Of a DNA stretch of 64,000 bases, positions 44,625 to 56,944 are shown one piece after another. Where the stretch lies: assembly GCA_021234155.1 (NCBI GenBank), contig JAJEKV010000001.1:248001-312000 (forward strand), read 5' to 3'. The notes below the pieces were generated by a model, which saw nothing but the letters and a program-made list of their open reading frames with translations, made no database searches and was not told where the DNA came from. The translations under genes were made by a program, and so were the position numbers. How positions within the stretch are numbered: position 1 is the stretch's first letter; every line of letters begins with the position of its first letter. Origin of the DNA: Isoetes taiwanensis. Its lineage: Eukaryota > Streptophyta > Lycopodiopsida > Isoetales > Isoetaceae.

Positions 44625-44720
44625 CTAGAAGATCCTAGGAGCTTCTAGAATGTTATAGAACTTCCTAGAAGATTCCAGAAGCCTCTAAAAGGCTCTAGAA
44701 GCTTCTAGAACTTTCAAGGA
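44625..44720. promoter_or_regulatory. Second heat-shock-element-like array
   Basis: Copies of CTTCTAGAAG and AGCTTCTAGAACTTTC, more diverged than the first array (for example GCCTCTAAAAGGCTCTAG). Confidence 0.5.
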
Positions 44721-44808
44721 TTTGACGACCAAGGGCCCAGATCGCGCCACGTGGCGCCTCCTCCACCGTCGATGGGGGCGGATTTACTCACTCACTAACT
44801 CACTCACT

Positions 44809-44849
44809 CACTCACTCACGGACACTATTTCTTTATTATATATAGAAGA
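44809..44849 (-). mobile_element. Helitron-like 5' end (- strand), unit 1
   Basis: On the - strand: A|TCTTCTATATATAATAAAGA then AATAGTGTCCGTGAGTGAG. It lies 243 bp from the very similar end at 44606, giving a tandem pair of heads. Confidence 0.55.
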
Positions 44850-44865
44850 TTAAGAATCAACCACT

Positions 44866-45520
44866 TCAATGGTCGATGGTAGTTCAATGGTTCGACTGTA
44901 TTTGGTTGGTAATTTGCATGAGAACAATGGTTTCAATATTTTAAATCATTCAAAAAAAGGTGTAAACTTGTATGTGTTTTATAAGGCACAAAACCTCGGG
45001 ATCTGGGTCCAGGCAACGCAACTAACTCCCATTTTTCCCATGCTCGACTCCATACGTATCGCGAGAACGCTGGTTCCGGGTTCGGGGTTACGGGTTCCCA
45101 TGCTCTAACTCCATATAGAAGTGCAAGAACGCTGAAGCAAATGACAGATGAACTCCTTTTAGGTTCGTAATGCATGAAACAATAACAATGATTTCAATAT
45201 TTTTAAACCATTAGAAAAATTAAACCTTGTTCTCAGCCTAAGTTTCCACTAGGCAAATGATAGATGAATAATTGTTGACGAATCAAGCAATTCAATGGTC
45301 GATGGTATTTGGTTGGTAATGCATGAAAATAACAATGGTTTCAATACTTTAAACCATTAGATAAATTTGGTTTAACCTTCTATGTCTTTTATAATGCACA
45401 AAACCTTGCGAAGTTCTCGCAGCGACAAGTTAAGCTCCCCCGCTAGACATCTTTTCCATGCTCTAACTTTATATAGAAGTGGGAGAACTTCGAAGCAAAT
45501 GACATATGAAGTCCTTGAGG
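44866..45520 (+). repeat. ~420-bp tandem duplication, diverged
   Basis: CAATGGTCGATGGTA starts units at about 44868 and 45291. Both contain ATTTGGTTGGTAAT, ACAATGGTTTCAATA and CATGCTCTAACT, with internal insertions and deletions. Confidence 0.75.
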
Positions 45521-46235
45521 GTATCACTATCATTAAATGCGAGCCATGTTAACATCTATAATTTTGTTTACTTGCGTAATGCAATGCTCTATGTTTTTAT
45601 ATGTGATTCATTTTATATATATAGATACATTGAGACTTTTAAATGGCACATGTTGCACTTAGGATGACAAAATGTGACATAATAGTAGAAATATTAAGCT
45701 AACAAAAAAGGGGTACTCACCATGCCCCCACAAGATGCATAAAATAATTAACAAGGGATACCATTTCCACAATGACCAATGCAACCTAACTTACAGTGCA
45801 AGCAAGCCAAACATGTAAAAGCAGCTTTTCACCCACATTTTGATTTAGAATTATAGAGATAGCTTTACCTGTCGCTTCTTGACTCTTCTTGACTGACCTG
45901 TTGAATTCTTTAAAGGGGATGCTGCAGCTTCTAATGGGTTTATTCAAACTTGATGAATCAAGACTAACTTGTGATAATCTCCACATTTTGGTTGCTGTGT
46001 AAGAAATAACGTTTAAAGGATAGAAACACACTTGACTAGGCTGGGGGATGTATTTGAAAATGTTGCCTCAAGAAATTGTATTTGCACCACATGGCAAAAT
46101 ATTGTTTGATCGAGGGCAGAAACTGATCCTTTAGAGGCATCCAAAAATCAAGCGCAATTTTCGAACGGGGCCGTTTTGTCTTCCCACTTCTACCAATTTT
46201 TAAAAAGGAGAAAGCTTCTCTTCAAGCTTCCAGCG
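45521..46235 (+). other. Upstream region of REV1
   Basis: No other gene was seen. The last 150 bases before the start codon are pyrimidine-rich in part (CCGTTTTGTCTTCCC) and presumably hold the promoter and 5' leader. A clear TATA box was not recognised. Confidence 0.4.
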
Positions 46236-49200
46236 ATGAAGACACCCAACAAATCGCCCCAGCAAGGAACTCTGTGGGGATCCAATTCGCCCTCTATAAA
46301 ACGTCTCAAGACCTCAAATGAGTCGGCAACTACCAGCAGCTCTGGTTGGGGAGACTTCGGCAGGTAACTTATTTCAACTTCCCTTTCTTCATTTCTATGT
46401 ATAATTTCTTTAGCAAAGGAATTCACTCCATGTTCCTCTTTGGTTGGTCAATTTTAAATGCAGATACATGGAGGGAAAGCAAAGGAAGCTGAGGGAGCAG
46501 TTCCAAGCTGAGTGTTCCAAGTGAGTAAAACAAGATTTTATATTTAGATCGTTTTTGTTACTTCTGCTAAATCTCTACAGCATTCTATAGGGACAAGAGC
46601 GAACCAGATTCTGGTCCATTGTTCAAAGGAATTTCCATATTTGTGAATGGATATACCATACCATCACATCAGGTTGGTAGATGCCTTTCATTATGCAATT
46701 GTGCGAAGAAGTTGAAGTTTGATGATGATATCTACAGGAGCTGCGCTCTTTGATGTTGAATTATGGAGGAACTTTTGAGAATTATTTTTCAAGGCAACGT
46801 GTTACTCATATAATTTGTTCGAATCTTCCTAATAGCAAGATCAAGGAATTCAGGTGGAAAATTGGTCATGTGTAAATTGTGATTTAAGTGGGTTCTACAT
46901 GCATATTTTAACAATAATGGTACCAATTAACAAGATACACAATCTTATAATACAGAAATCAACAACTTGTGGTAATGTGTCATACCCCTTCTGTTTCCTA
47001 CATGTAGATATTCCTTCCCTATCTATATGGGCTACATATTTGTCGCAAATTGGCTTTTCCTCACATTTGATATCATGTATTGATGAGTCTGCACTTTTCT
47101 GCATTTGGAGTGACAAGGATGTCCTTTTTCTCCAGGTCTTTCAGCAAGGGTTTGCCAGTTGTAAAGCCAGAATGGATAGTTGAGAGCATCGCTGCAGGAA
47201 GAGTTCTTCATTGTAGGTTATATGTCTTCAAGCATTTGTTCAAATTTGATATGCTGAATGCAGTCAATTTTGCCAATTCGCAGATATCATTTTACTTTAA
47301 ATTATTTTTGCTAGTCATTTATTGTGATTTGCCTGTAGTTTATTGAATCTTTGGATTTTTAACATGAGCTGCTGAAACACTCTGATGCCGATAATTAACT
47401 TAAGCTAGTAAACTATGCTTAAAAGTTGTTGGCGCACATTCTGTTATGATGGCAAGTTTTTACTTCTTGCCACTTCCACATTGGAATTCTTATATGAATG
47501 CTAAGTGAGAAAGGGATTCAACCAATGGATGTTTTTACTTTACTATTTCAATGACACGTTTTCAACACATATTCAATAGATCTCAACTTGGTGACATTGT
47601 TTAATTGGTGATACAGGGACAAGTTTTCAACTTGAAAAAGCATTGCACGGGCAAGTATGCATTCATCAACGCAAGCTTTCTTCCTTCTTTGCATGTGGGA
47701 GCCATTACGGGCAAGACAAAAGTACCACTGTCAGCATCACACCAGATTCATTGCAAGGTCATCATTTAAGGACAGCTGATAATGCCAACGATGAAGTCAG
47801 TTCTCGTCCAAGTATTGGAGTTAATAATATGGAAGAAAATGCAGTACCACCAAATTCAAATGCCACTGCATCCATTACTGAAAATGAAGAAGCCTTAGAC
47901 TCAGACAATGAAACTGGATCTGAAAGTGGAGATGGTTTGGGTAACAAGGAGGACGCCAGAGAAAATGGGCGAGTAATTGAGGAGGATAGAAAAATAGAGG
48001 GGATGACTGGTCGGATATTTGGCGATGCAAATTTTGTCCAAAATTACTTTAAGGTTATATATTGGTCTTTATCCTTAACATATTTTCTACTTATTTCATT
48101 ATCTGCCAAGTTCTGCGAAGTCTTGAAGCTTGTGGGTATATTGATGCGTGGGTATACATGCAGTACTCGCGATTGCATTTCATTGGAACCTGGAGAAACA
48201 GGTATCAGGGTCGCACAGAAAATCTTCAAGGGCGAAAACTTCAGAGTGTGGAAACTGGTGAACCATGTATAATCCATATTGACATGGTGAGATGACACCA
48301 TTGTTACTCCAGTTCAATAGTGTATAGTGCATTATAATAACCCTTTTTTGTTACACTTCAGGACTGCTTCTTCGTTTCAGTTGTTGCAAGGAAATATCCC
48401 GAGAAGTCTGGAAAACCCCTGGCAGTATGTCATTCTGATAGCTCTAGGGGCACTGCTGAAATATCATCTGCAAATTATGAAGCTCGTGCATATGGTTATT
48501 CTTCACGATCATTTGCTGGAAATTGACTGTTTGATAATATTAGATCTAAATCAAATTATTTCTTGACTTGTAGGTGTAAAGGCTGGAATGTTTTTTCGAG
48601 ATGCTAAGGCACTTTGTCCTAATCTGGAAATATTGCCTTACGATTTTGAAGGATATGAAGAGGTGTTTGCGCAAACGCTGCTACTTCTTCTCTTGTGCTT
48701 TTCTAACAATAACTTGGATGACTTATGCAGGTAGCTGAGAAATTCTATGATATTTTGCATCAGCACTCTGATTTAGTACAGGTATTTTTTTTAACATTGA
48801 TCTATTGAAGTATATGGGCTAAAGTAGTTCCTAGATGGCCAGTTAAAGCCTAGTTGACTTAATTGGAGGAATCCTGTTTTACAAGGATTTAGTCTGATTA
48901 CTTACTCAAAATCTTCCAACTAATATCCATGTCCAAATTGATTGATTCCATCTATGAATATAGCTGGACTCCTTTATGGTGTTAGTTCCATAAGAACATG
49001 CCTCTTGGTTGTAGTTGCTTTAAATGGCCAAGGAGGGGCAGCAATTCTTAAATCCATAGGTCCATAAGTATAGGTAAGAACCAATGCACAAATATGAAAA
49101 CTTAAAGCGGAAGAATGGATGCCTTGCCTGCCATGGCGAAGTGCCCTTCTTGTGATGTTTCTCTACACAAAAAAATCCAGTCCTTCCAGAGCCAATCAGC

Positions 49201-52200
49201 TGAGATTGGGTTATATATTTAATGTAGCATGGGAAATAAGATGATAAGTGGGAAAGCTCTGGAAACATTGGAAACCTTATGATCAATGAATTATTCCCAC
49301 TGCACAGCTTCTTCCGGGCTGTAAATGATCCCTTTCTAAATTGCATCCCCTTCCTCACAATATAAACAGATGATGAAAAGCATAGCATTTCTCCTTTTTC
49401 TTATTGACATTTGTCTACCCACTTTTGTATTGGAATTTCTGCGGTTGCTTGTTTATGTATTTACTCTTCTGCTTCATAGTCTTATGGGTATAGAAAGTTA
49501 CCTGCTTCATTGCTGTTCCATCTAATGTTGCAGGCTGTAAGTTGCGATGAGGCGTATGTTGATGTCACTGGCTTAGGCGATCCTGATTTGCTTGCATCGA
49601 CTATTAGAAGAGAAATATACGAGCAAACAAAGTGCATTGCAAGTGCTGGAATTGCTGCCAATATGTTGCTTGCACGTTTAGCAACTAAGAAAGCAAAGCC
49701 CAATGGGCAATATCATGTTCATGCAGCTGATGTGAGTTTGTCATTCTAGCATTTGAAAGTTGTTCCTTCTGTTATATATGCTACATGGAAAATGATGGAA
49801 GCATATAGCCTGCATAACGTAGATATGTATATAATGTAGAACTACACCTCAGTGCATAATATAGTTGAGCTTTGGGGATGTAATGGTTATTGTAGGACAT
49901 TTTATGTTTTTTACTTCTTCCCAGACATTATCTTTGGCATTATGCTTTTCTGCTTTATTCTGTTTCTTTGGCTGTGCACATTCAATAGTGCAAGCTTAAG
50001 AGGCTGAAAATGCGGGTACCTGACAAGGCATCCCTGCTGTGCTTCCAAATTATCTCAAATTACAGTCCGTTCTATGCATAATGATCTTCGTTGTGCCTCG
50101 TTTTGTAAAGTGCTTTTGTTATCCCAGAGGGCAGCTTCTAAAGAGATAGCCAACAGATGGATGCTGTGATTATGAACATTGGTACTGGAAAGCATCTACA
50201 TCCAAATAATTGGGTAGGCTATGGCTATAGTTTCCCAGATAAACCATTTAAACAGGTCTTCCTGTCCCTAAAACTTTACAGCCCATTTTGTGATTGACAT
50301 GACATCATATAAGATCTTGTGGTTCATTCTGTCATCTGCTTTCCAGGATTATTTACAAGTAGAAAGCTTCATTTCTATTTCCAACACATTGATGATGTCT
50401 TGTGTAAGGGATGACTTAGGATAATGGAAGCTTAATAGGAGGAAGTCATCTATGGTCAAATATGTAGGATTAGTAACCTGTTTGGATTTTCATGCATAAA
50501 GTAAATAGGTAGAGTATATACATGTACATCAATGAATGTAAAATGTATGAAATATGTACATTATCAACGAATATAGAAGTTATGAAAAGGATATGTATTC
50601 TCTGTAATATAATAAATATGTTGTAGAGTTCTAATTTTTTGATGCAACTATTCCAAAAGGTTTTATGAATTCAGCAATTGTTGAGATATAGGGGTTGAGT
50701 ACATGAAGTCTCTGTAGTGACATCTGCATTTATGTTCTTTAGGAGGCAAAGTTCATTGAAGATCTCCCTGTCGATGAGCTTCCAGGAGTTGGATGGTCTC
50801 TACAAGAAAAATTGCTGAAAATGAATGTTCTCAACTGTCGCCAATTGCGAGATGTCTCCAAGGTACTTCATTTAAAAAAAAACATAACCTTTGTCTAAGG
50901 TGGGCCTTTGTTCACATTGTATCATCTTGTCCTCCAGGAAGTGTTGCAGAGAGAATTTGGATTAAAGACTGGTGAAATGTTATGGCTCTACTCACGGGGC
51001 ATTGATCATCGGAAAGTGCAAACTGGGAAGGTGCATTGTCTATTGTTAAGGTTCATTAAGCATAATATTAGTATGTGTGTACTGACAAAGAGTCACAGGG
51101 TAGGAAATCTATTGGTGCAGAAGTAAACTGGGGTGTGCGATTTACTGGCCCAGATGATGTAAGTCTCTCTCGTTTATTCTTACCCTTCTTGCTCTTATTG
51201 ATGTTTTCTACACTATTTTTATTTAATAGGCACAACAGTTCCTCATTAAGCTCACTGAGGAGGTTTCTGCACGTTTGGGTAAGGCCAGAGTCTGTGGTCG
51301 TACATTTACTCTTAAGGTGAGTGATAACATCAAATTACCAACAAATTTATCATAATTACTTCTTGTTTGATTCAACTTCTTTGTGCTTCTTTAATTGCTT
51401 AATTTTTTTTCGAAAATACTGGGGCATGTGGATGTTAAAGTAGCATGATATTTTGCAGCTTACACGAATGCCATCTTTGAAATCTTCAAATTTTGGTATA
51501 TTAGCCTGTCGAGCAATTAAACTTAAAAATTTAGAACATATCAGGTGAAAAAGCGGAAGGAAGGTGCAGAGGAACCTGTAAAGTTCATGGGTTGTGGGAG
51601 CTGTGATAATATTAGCCGTTCTGCAACGGTAATCTTGCTTCTGATGGCTGTATTATTTGTAATTATAACTTCATGCAAGTATAGTTAATTGTCCGAAGTG
51701 AAAAAAATAGAGATATAGTAAGTTGAAAGATGAGGTAGAGCTGCTAATTCTGTGGATCAGAGTTATTACCGCTTGTAACATCCTTTTTCGTCAAACAGTT
51801 GCAACGCAATTTGCCCTGTAACAAGGACTTAAAAAATGTAGTTATCCTTAGCTTGCCCATGGAAATGGAAAACATGAAGCTCTTGAGGCTGAAAATTATA
51901 GACCTGCTTGAGCCTTTTTTTCAACTTGTGGTTGGAGGATGTCAAAAAGAAAATTCTAGATGCTGGACAAACTTTCTAGCCCTACTATTGCTAACTTGCT
52001 GGTTTCCTAAATGGATGCTTGGATAAATGTAGGATTGGAGGAGGATAGGGATAGATGATGCTAAGGTTAGTTTGAGATATGTGGAGCCAAGCCAAAAATA
52101 GATGTGAGGTAGGAGGCTAGCTTGGGTGTGCGACTGACCCGTCGAACAGCGATGAAAGTTACCATAGTGGTCCAAGATCCCCGTGTGGAAGGGCTCTCGC

Positions 52201-55200
52201 TCAACAAATCAAAGGTACGCCGGAAATAGCAGGCTGATGCATAAATATTCCATCGTTCCACTTAGATCATCACTTATGACTTTGGGCTTGAAGGAGGAAT
52301 TGACGGGAGAGTCCTGGGGACTTCTGGCATGTTAGCTTCCTTCTGGAAGTTGTCAATTCCATATTTGGGTGGTGAGGCTCATCCCATCCTCTTGCTGTGC
52401 ATCAGTGTCTCAATCTGTACTGGATAATAAAGATACCAATTTTGCATATGGAAATTGAAAAGTTGAAAATTATAGACCTGCTTGAGCCAATTTTTCAGTT
52501 TGTGGTTGGGGATGTCAAAAGGAGAAATTCAAATGCTGGACAAACCTTTCTAGCCCTAATATTGCTAACTTGGTGGCTTCCTAAATGGATGCTTGGATAA
52601 ATGTAGGATTGGAGGAGGATAGAGGTAGGTGATGCTAAGGTTCCGTCACACAATCAGACTGGCTGACGGTGTCGGCCATAGTGGTCCGTGACTCCCATGT
52701 GGAAGGGCTCTCGGTCAACAGATCAAAGGCACGCCAGGAATAGCAGGCTGATGCATAAATATTCCATCGTTCCACCTAGATCATCACTTATGACTTTGGG
52801 CTTGGAGGAGGAATTGACGGCGGAGTCCTGGGGACTTCTGGCATGTTGGCTTCCTTCTGGAAGTTGTCAATTCCATATTGTGGTGTGGCTCATCCCATCC
52901 TCTTGCTGTGCATCAGTGTCTCAGTCTGTACTGGATAATAAAGATACCAATTTTGCCTATGGAAATTGAAAAGTTGAAAATTATAGATCTGCTTGGGCCA
53001 ATTTTTCAGTTTGTGGTTGGAGATGTCAAAAGGAGAAATTCAAATGCTGGACAAACTTTTCTAGCTCTGATATCAAGAATAGATATGAGGTAGGAGGCTA
53101 GCCTGACTGTGTGACTGACCCGTCACACAATCAGACTGGGCTGACTGTGTCGGCCATAGTGATCCGCGAGACTGTGTCGGCCATAGTGATCCCACGTAGA
53201 AGGGCTCTCGCTTAACAGATTGAAGGTATGCCGTAACAGGCTGATGCATAAATCTTCCATCGTTCCACTTAGATCATTACTTATGTTGAGGAATTGACGG
53301 CGGAGTCCTAGGGGCTTCTAGCATGTTGGCTTCCTTCTGCAAGTTGTCAATTCCACATTTAGGTGGTGAGGCTCATGCCATCCTCTTGCTGTGCATCAGC
53401 GTCTGAATCTGTACTGGATAATAAAGAAATCACTCCCCAAAAAAAAAAAAATGGAAACCAAAACCCAAACCCCAATTTTTTTGACCTACCTAGTCAACTT
53501 TCCTAACAAGTTTTCGCATAATCTCCTCATAGGTTCAAAATGCTGCATGTTTTAGTCTCCTAACAAGTCTGTCAATATTTCTTGCTCTTTAGTTCGTAGG
53601 ATTCCATATGATGGCGTCATGTGGAATAGTATTTTGTTTGTGGTATTTATTTGTCAGTAGTAGATAATCTTTTTCTCATACGTCCAGCACATTCAAGTTC
53701 AAGTCTGACATCTTCAATAAGGAAATTTATCTCAATAACTCATTACTATGCAGCTGCCAATGGCTACTGATAAGTGTGATGTTCTTTTGCGTATCACGCG
53801 TCAGATATTTGCTTCCCTCTGTCTTGGTATAACTCGACATTCTATTTCTCTTTCCTCGTTGTTGTCTATTCACTTTTTCAAGTTTTGCTGGCACTAGATG
53901 TAATGGAAGTCTTGGGTCTTGGTCTCCAAGTTTCCAAGCTTGAACCCGTCCAGATGGGAAGACATATGCAAAGTAAGACTTTGGAACCATGTTTATCACC
54001 TGTCCTTATTAACTAATATCTTTAAAAAGAGCATGGCAGTCTACTAAGTAACTTAAAGCAGCTAATGCATTAGAAGCAAAACATTGCTATCTGGTCCTAT
54101 TCACTTTATATCTCTTTTTGCTATGGTGTGGTGTTCATTTATGGGTGTTTCCATTTGTTGGTCTGCATTGGGTATTTGTGGTTTGTTTGGTTAAAGTTTT
54201 GTGAATTGAATGGGCATACATTAAAGGTACCTCTAATTTCATTGGGCGCTCTTAAGGCTCTTTAGGTTCCAGAGCCAGTTCTCTCTATGAATCTGGAATT
54301 AGCCCACTAAAAACGTGAATTAGCCCAAAAGTTTTGATCCCTTAGGAAAATGAGGCTATAAGACCAACTTTCAGCATTTTCAAGCATTGTTGATAAAGGT
54401 TACACAAAAAGCAGAGCTAAATATAGAGAGGTTTTTGTTCCCATAACTAAAAGGGCTACTCGTAATGCAACTGCTGCATTGGCAACTAACAAATGCTCAT
54501 GATTAGACCAAAAGATAAAGGCAATTAGAAAGCTTAAGGGAGAATCATTGTTGTTTTAGGTTCATGGTTTGTCATGTTCAGTTTCAGGGGTGTTAAAAAA
54601 TGGACTTAAACATTAAAAAGAGAGAAATGGCTGAGATATAGCCAGGTCACCATAAAGATAGGACTTGTTATAAAAGGTCCCTTTTTATATGACTTTGCAA
54701 GGAGCTTACTCGTAATATTCCAGAGGGGTATAAAAATTATCCTGTCTTATGCATGGGTGTGATCATCAGTTCTGATCCTCGATAGTATAGTCAAACAGAA
54801 GGTTTATCCAACCTGTTTATCGCCTCAAAACTGGCACCGTCCTTCTCATCCATTATCTTTTTCATCCTCGCCATATCTTACTTTGTTCAGCGTTTAACCA
54901 GATAAAGCAATATCGATCGTAGTCATAAACTCCCTGGCTTTGTTTGACTTTGTAGATTTAGAACGTCAAAGAGCATTGGATTGCTGGCTTTTGTCTGGGA
55001 ATAAGCAAGATAATCCGGTTATTGCTGGTCTATCTTGTGTTGTACGAGAAGGTAATTTCCTTAACATCGGTCATTTTAAATAAAAGCTTTTCTCACTAAT
55101 GTTGCTTTTCTGAATAGGTAGCAAGAATATCGATGGTTCTGAAGGAAATATGATTCAGAAGCAAGTAGGGATAACATCAGCACCCCAACATATGGCGGTG

Positions 55201-56944
55201 GATGCAAGCATCCGACTGCCTTCTATCGAAGAGTTAGATGCATCAGTGTTGAAATGTCTTCCAGTAGACATTTTCCACGAAATTAACAATGCGTATAATG
55301 GAGCACTTGTTCAACATGTCATGAATTTGGAAGCTTGTGAGAATACCTCCGCATTGAAGTCTTGTTCAGGCAATGGGCATGCAGGAAATATAGACGATGA
55401 ACATTTGGGAAATGAATTAAATAGGTTCAAGCTTCGGGTTTTGAATGGTGCATCCACATCCTTAATGGTACGTACATGCAGGTGCTGTGAAATAGACTTC
55501 ATTTGTTACATTGGATGAAGAGGTCTTTGTTGATTCATTTAATCTTGTAAATCATTTCATTTCGGACCTTGGTGTCTAAACAATCTCACAACTTGTGGCC
55601 ATTGGATTGTAAAAAAAAGATTAGACCTATGGTGGTTACATTTTTTCCGTAACGTACTAGCTTACTTCAATTTCAAGATTCTTCAGGTCTTTCTGCTTTG
55701 GCTGTTCTTTCAAGATTTGGAGAATCATTGATCTTTTAAATGGGCGTGCAGGGAAAGAGTGATAAGGAACAAAACTCTCATATTGACACTGGACAAGTTC
55801 TTCTTTCTTTGACCCAAATTGATAAGTCTGTTCTAGAAGAGTTGCCAATGGAAGTGCAGCATGATATTTTGCAAAACATCCCAAGACATCGGCCTGCTTT
55901 TCTAAATTGTAACAGCAAAATTGAAATGACTTCTAATGTAGAGAAGCTATCTAAGTTGGAGGATAAACTTCCTAACGTGGAGCTTTGGAATGGCCAACCC
56001 CCTGCTTGGGTTAGGCTATTTGATGAGAGTAAATCTCAGTTTTTGAAAATGTTGTCCAAGTCATATGTTGCTAGTGGCTATGCCAAAGATCTATCATCTT
56101 TCCTCATTTTTCTAAAGACCACTTCCCTAAATGTATATTTTGATATGTCTGGAACTGAGGATATACTTTGTTGCACTGAGCTAATCAAACAATATCTGCA
56201 CTCTGTACTGCCAAGAAGTCTTGAGGAGGTTTACCTCGTCATCCGTTCCATGAAAAGGTATGTTGCATTCTAAATGAGAACTTTCGCTTATGCATGTATC
56301 TGTGCACACTTTTTTATGCTTGTTCTTTAGTACAATGCTTCTCGATGTCACTGTTGACATAGTTTCTTGAGGTGGTTTTCCATTTTAATATAGGCTTAGC
56401 AGTCGGTCGCATGTTTGGTGTTCTATAGAAGAGCGCATTTTACCCGATGTTCAGGTAAATGTTTGTCAACATTCTAAGACTACATTAGATAATTCAATCC
56501 TGGAGTAGCATTCCATTTGTAAAACCGACTATAGAGAACTATTCATTTTATTCTGGAATCGCCATCTCGGATAGTGTTCCGCAATACTATTCCTACCATT
56601 TATAAGAATGAGAAACCCTTCACGAGGACATAACAGTGTCGATATGGCAGGCTGAGTGAGGACATTCACGTGAATATATTGAGACAGATTTAAAAGAATA
56701 TGGAAAGGACATAGTTTCTAAGGTAGAAGTCATCCTTATTTCATACATAAGTGGCAAATTTAGAGTACTGATCAAAGAAGAGGGTTGTTTTTTGACTAGG
56801 CTTATTTAGTTTTTCCCGAAGTGTGGATGCACATGTATTTGTGGTATGTTTCATATAACAGGATGCACAATTTTTTGCTGATTGATTGTTGCTGTGTTTT
56901 AGGCTAAAATAATGGAAATTTATGGAGGAGTCTTGAGGATATAA
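46236..56944 (+). CDS. REV1: DNA repair protein REV1 (translesion deoxycytidyl transferase), 23 coding exons
   Basis: Exons (GT-AG, frame kept): 46236-46363, 46464-46520, 46591-46672, 46738-46853, 47136-47212, 47617-48053, 48164-48286, 48362-48494, 48574-48662, 48731-48781, 49534-49731, 50743-50862, 50938-51030, 51099-51158, 51230-51316, 51545-51628, 53754-53826, 53910-53972, 54956-55051, 55118-55467, 55752-56257, 56394-56454, 56903-56944; about 1,041 aa. The BRCT domain (LFKGISIFVNGY...KPEWIVESIAAGRVLHW) covers about residues 80-155. SRLHFIGTW (about 301) is the segment that in yeast and human Rev1 holds the arginine pairing with incoming dCTP. HIDMDCFF (about 338) and SCDEAYVD (about 434) carry the Y-family catalytic acids. 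Little-finger region (SIGAEVNWGVRF), two UBM ubiquitin-binding motifs (SVLKCLPVDIF, SVLEELPMEVQ) and the C-terminal interaction domain are present. The protein acts in the nucleus in damage bypass with Pol zeta. It appears intact. Confidence 0.95.
51857..53451 (+). repeat. Three tandem retroposon-like units in REV1 intron 16, ending in poly-A
   Basis: Units begin with ATGGAAATTGAAAAG-like sequence at about 51859, 52448 and 52959 (spacings 589 and 511). They share AAAATTATAGACCTGCTTGA, GGGCTCTCG, GGCTGATGCATAAAT and CTGTACTGGATAATAAAG. Only the last unit ends in poly-A (53439-53451). The first unit is the most diverged. No domain was recognised in them. They enlarge this intron to 2.1 kb. Confidence 0.75.

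Noticed and set aside
49020-49388. 122-codon - strand frame inside a REV1 intron
   Set aside because: No domain or splice support; it lies in an intron of a well-defined gene on the other strand.
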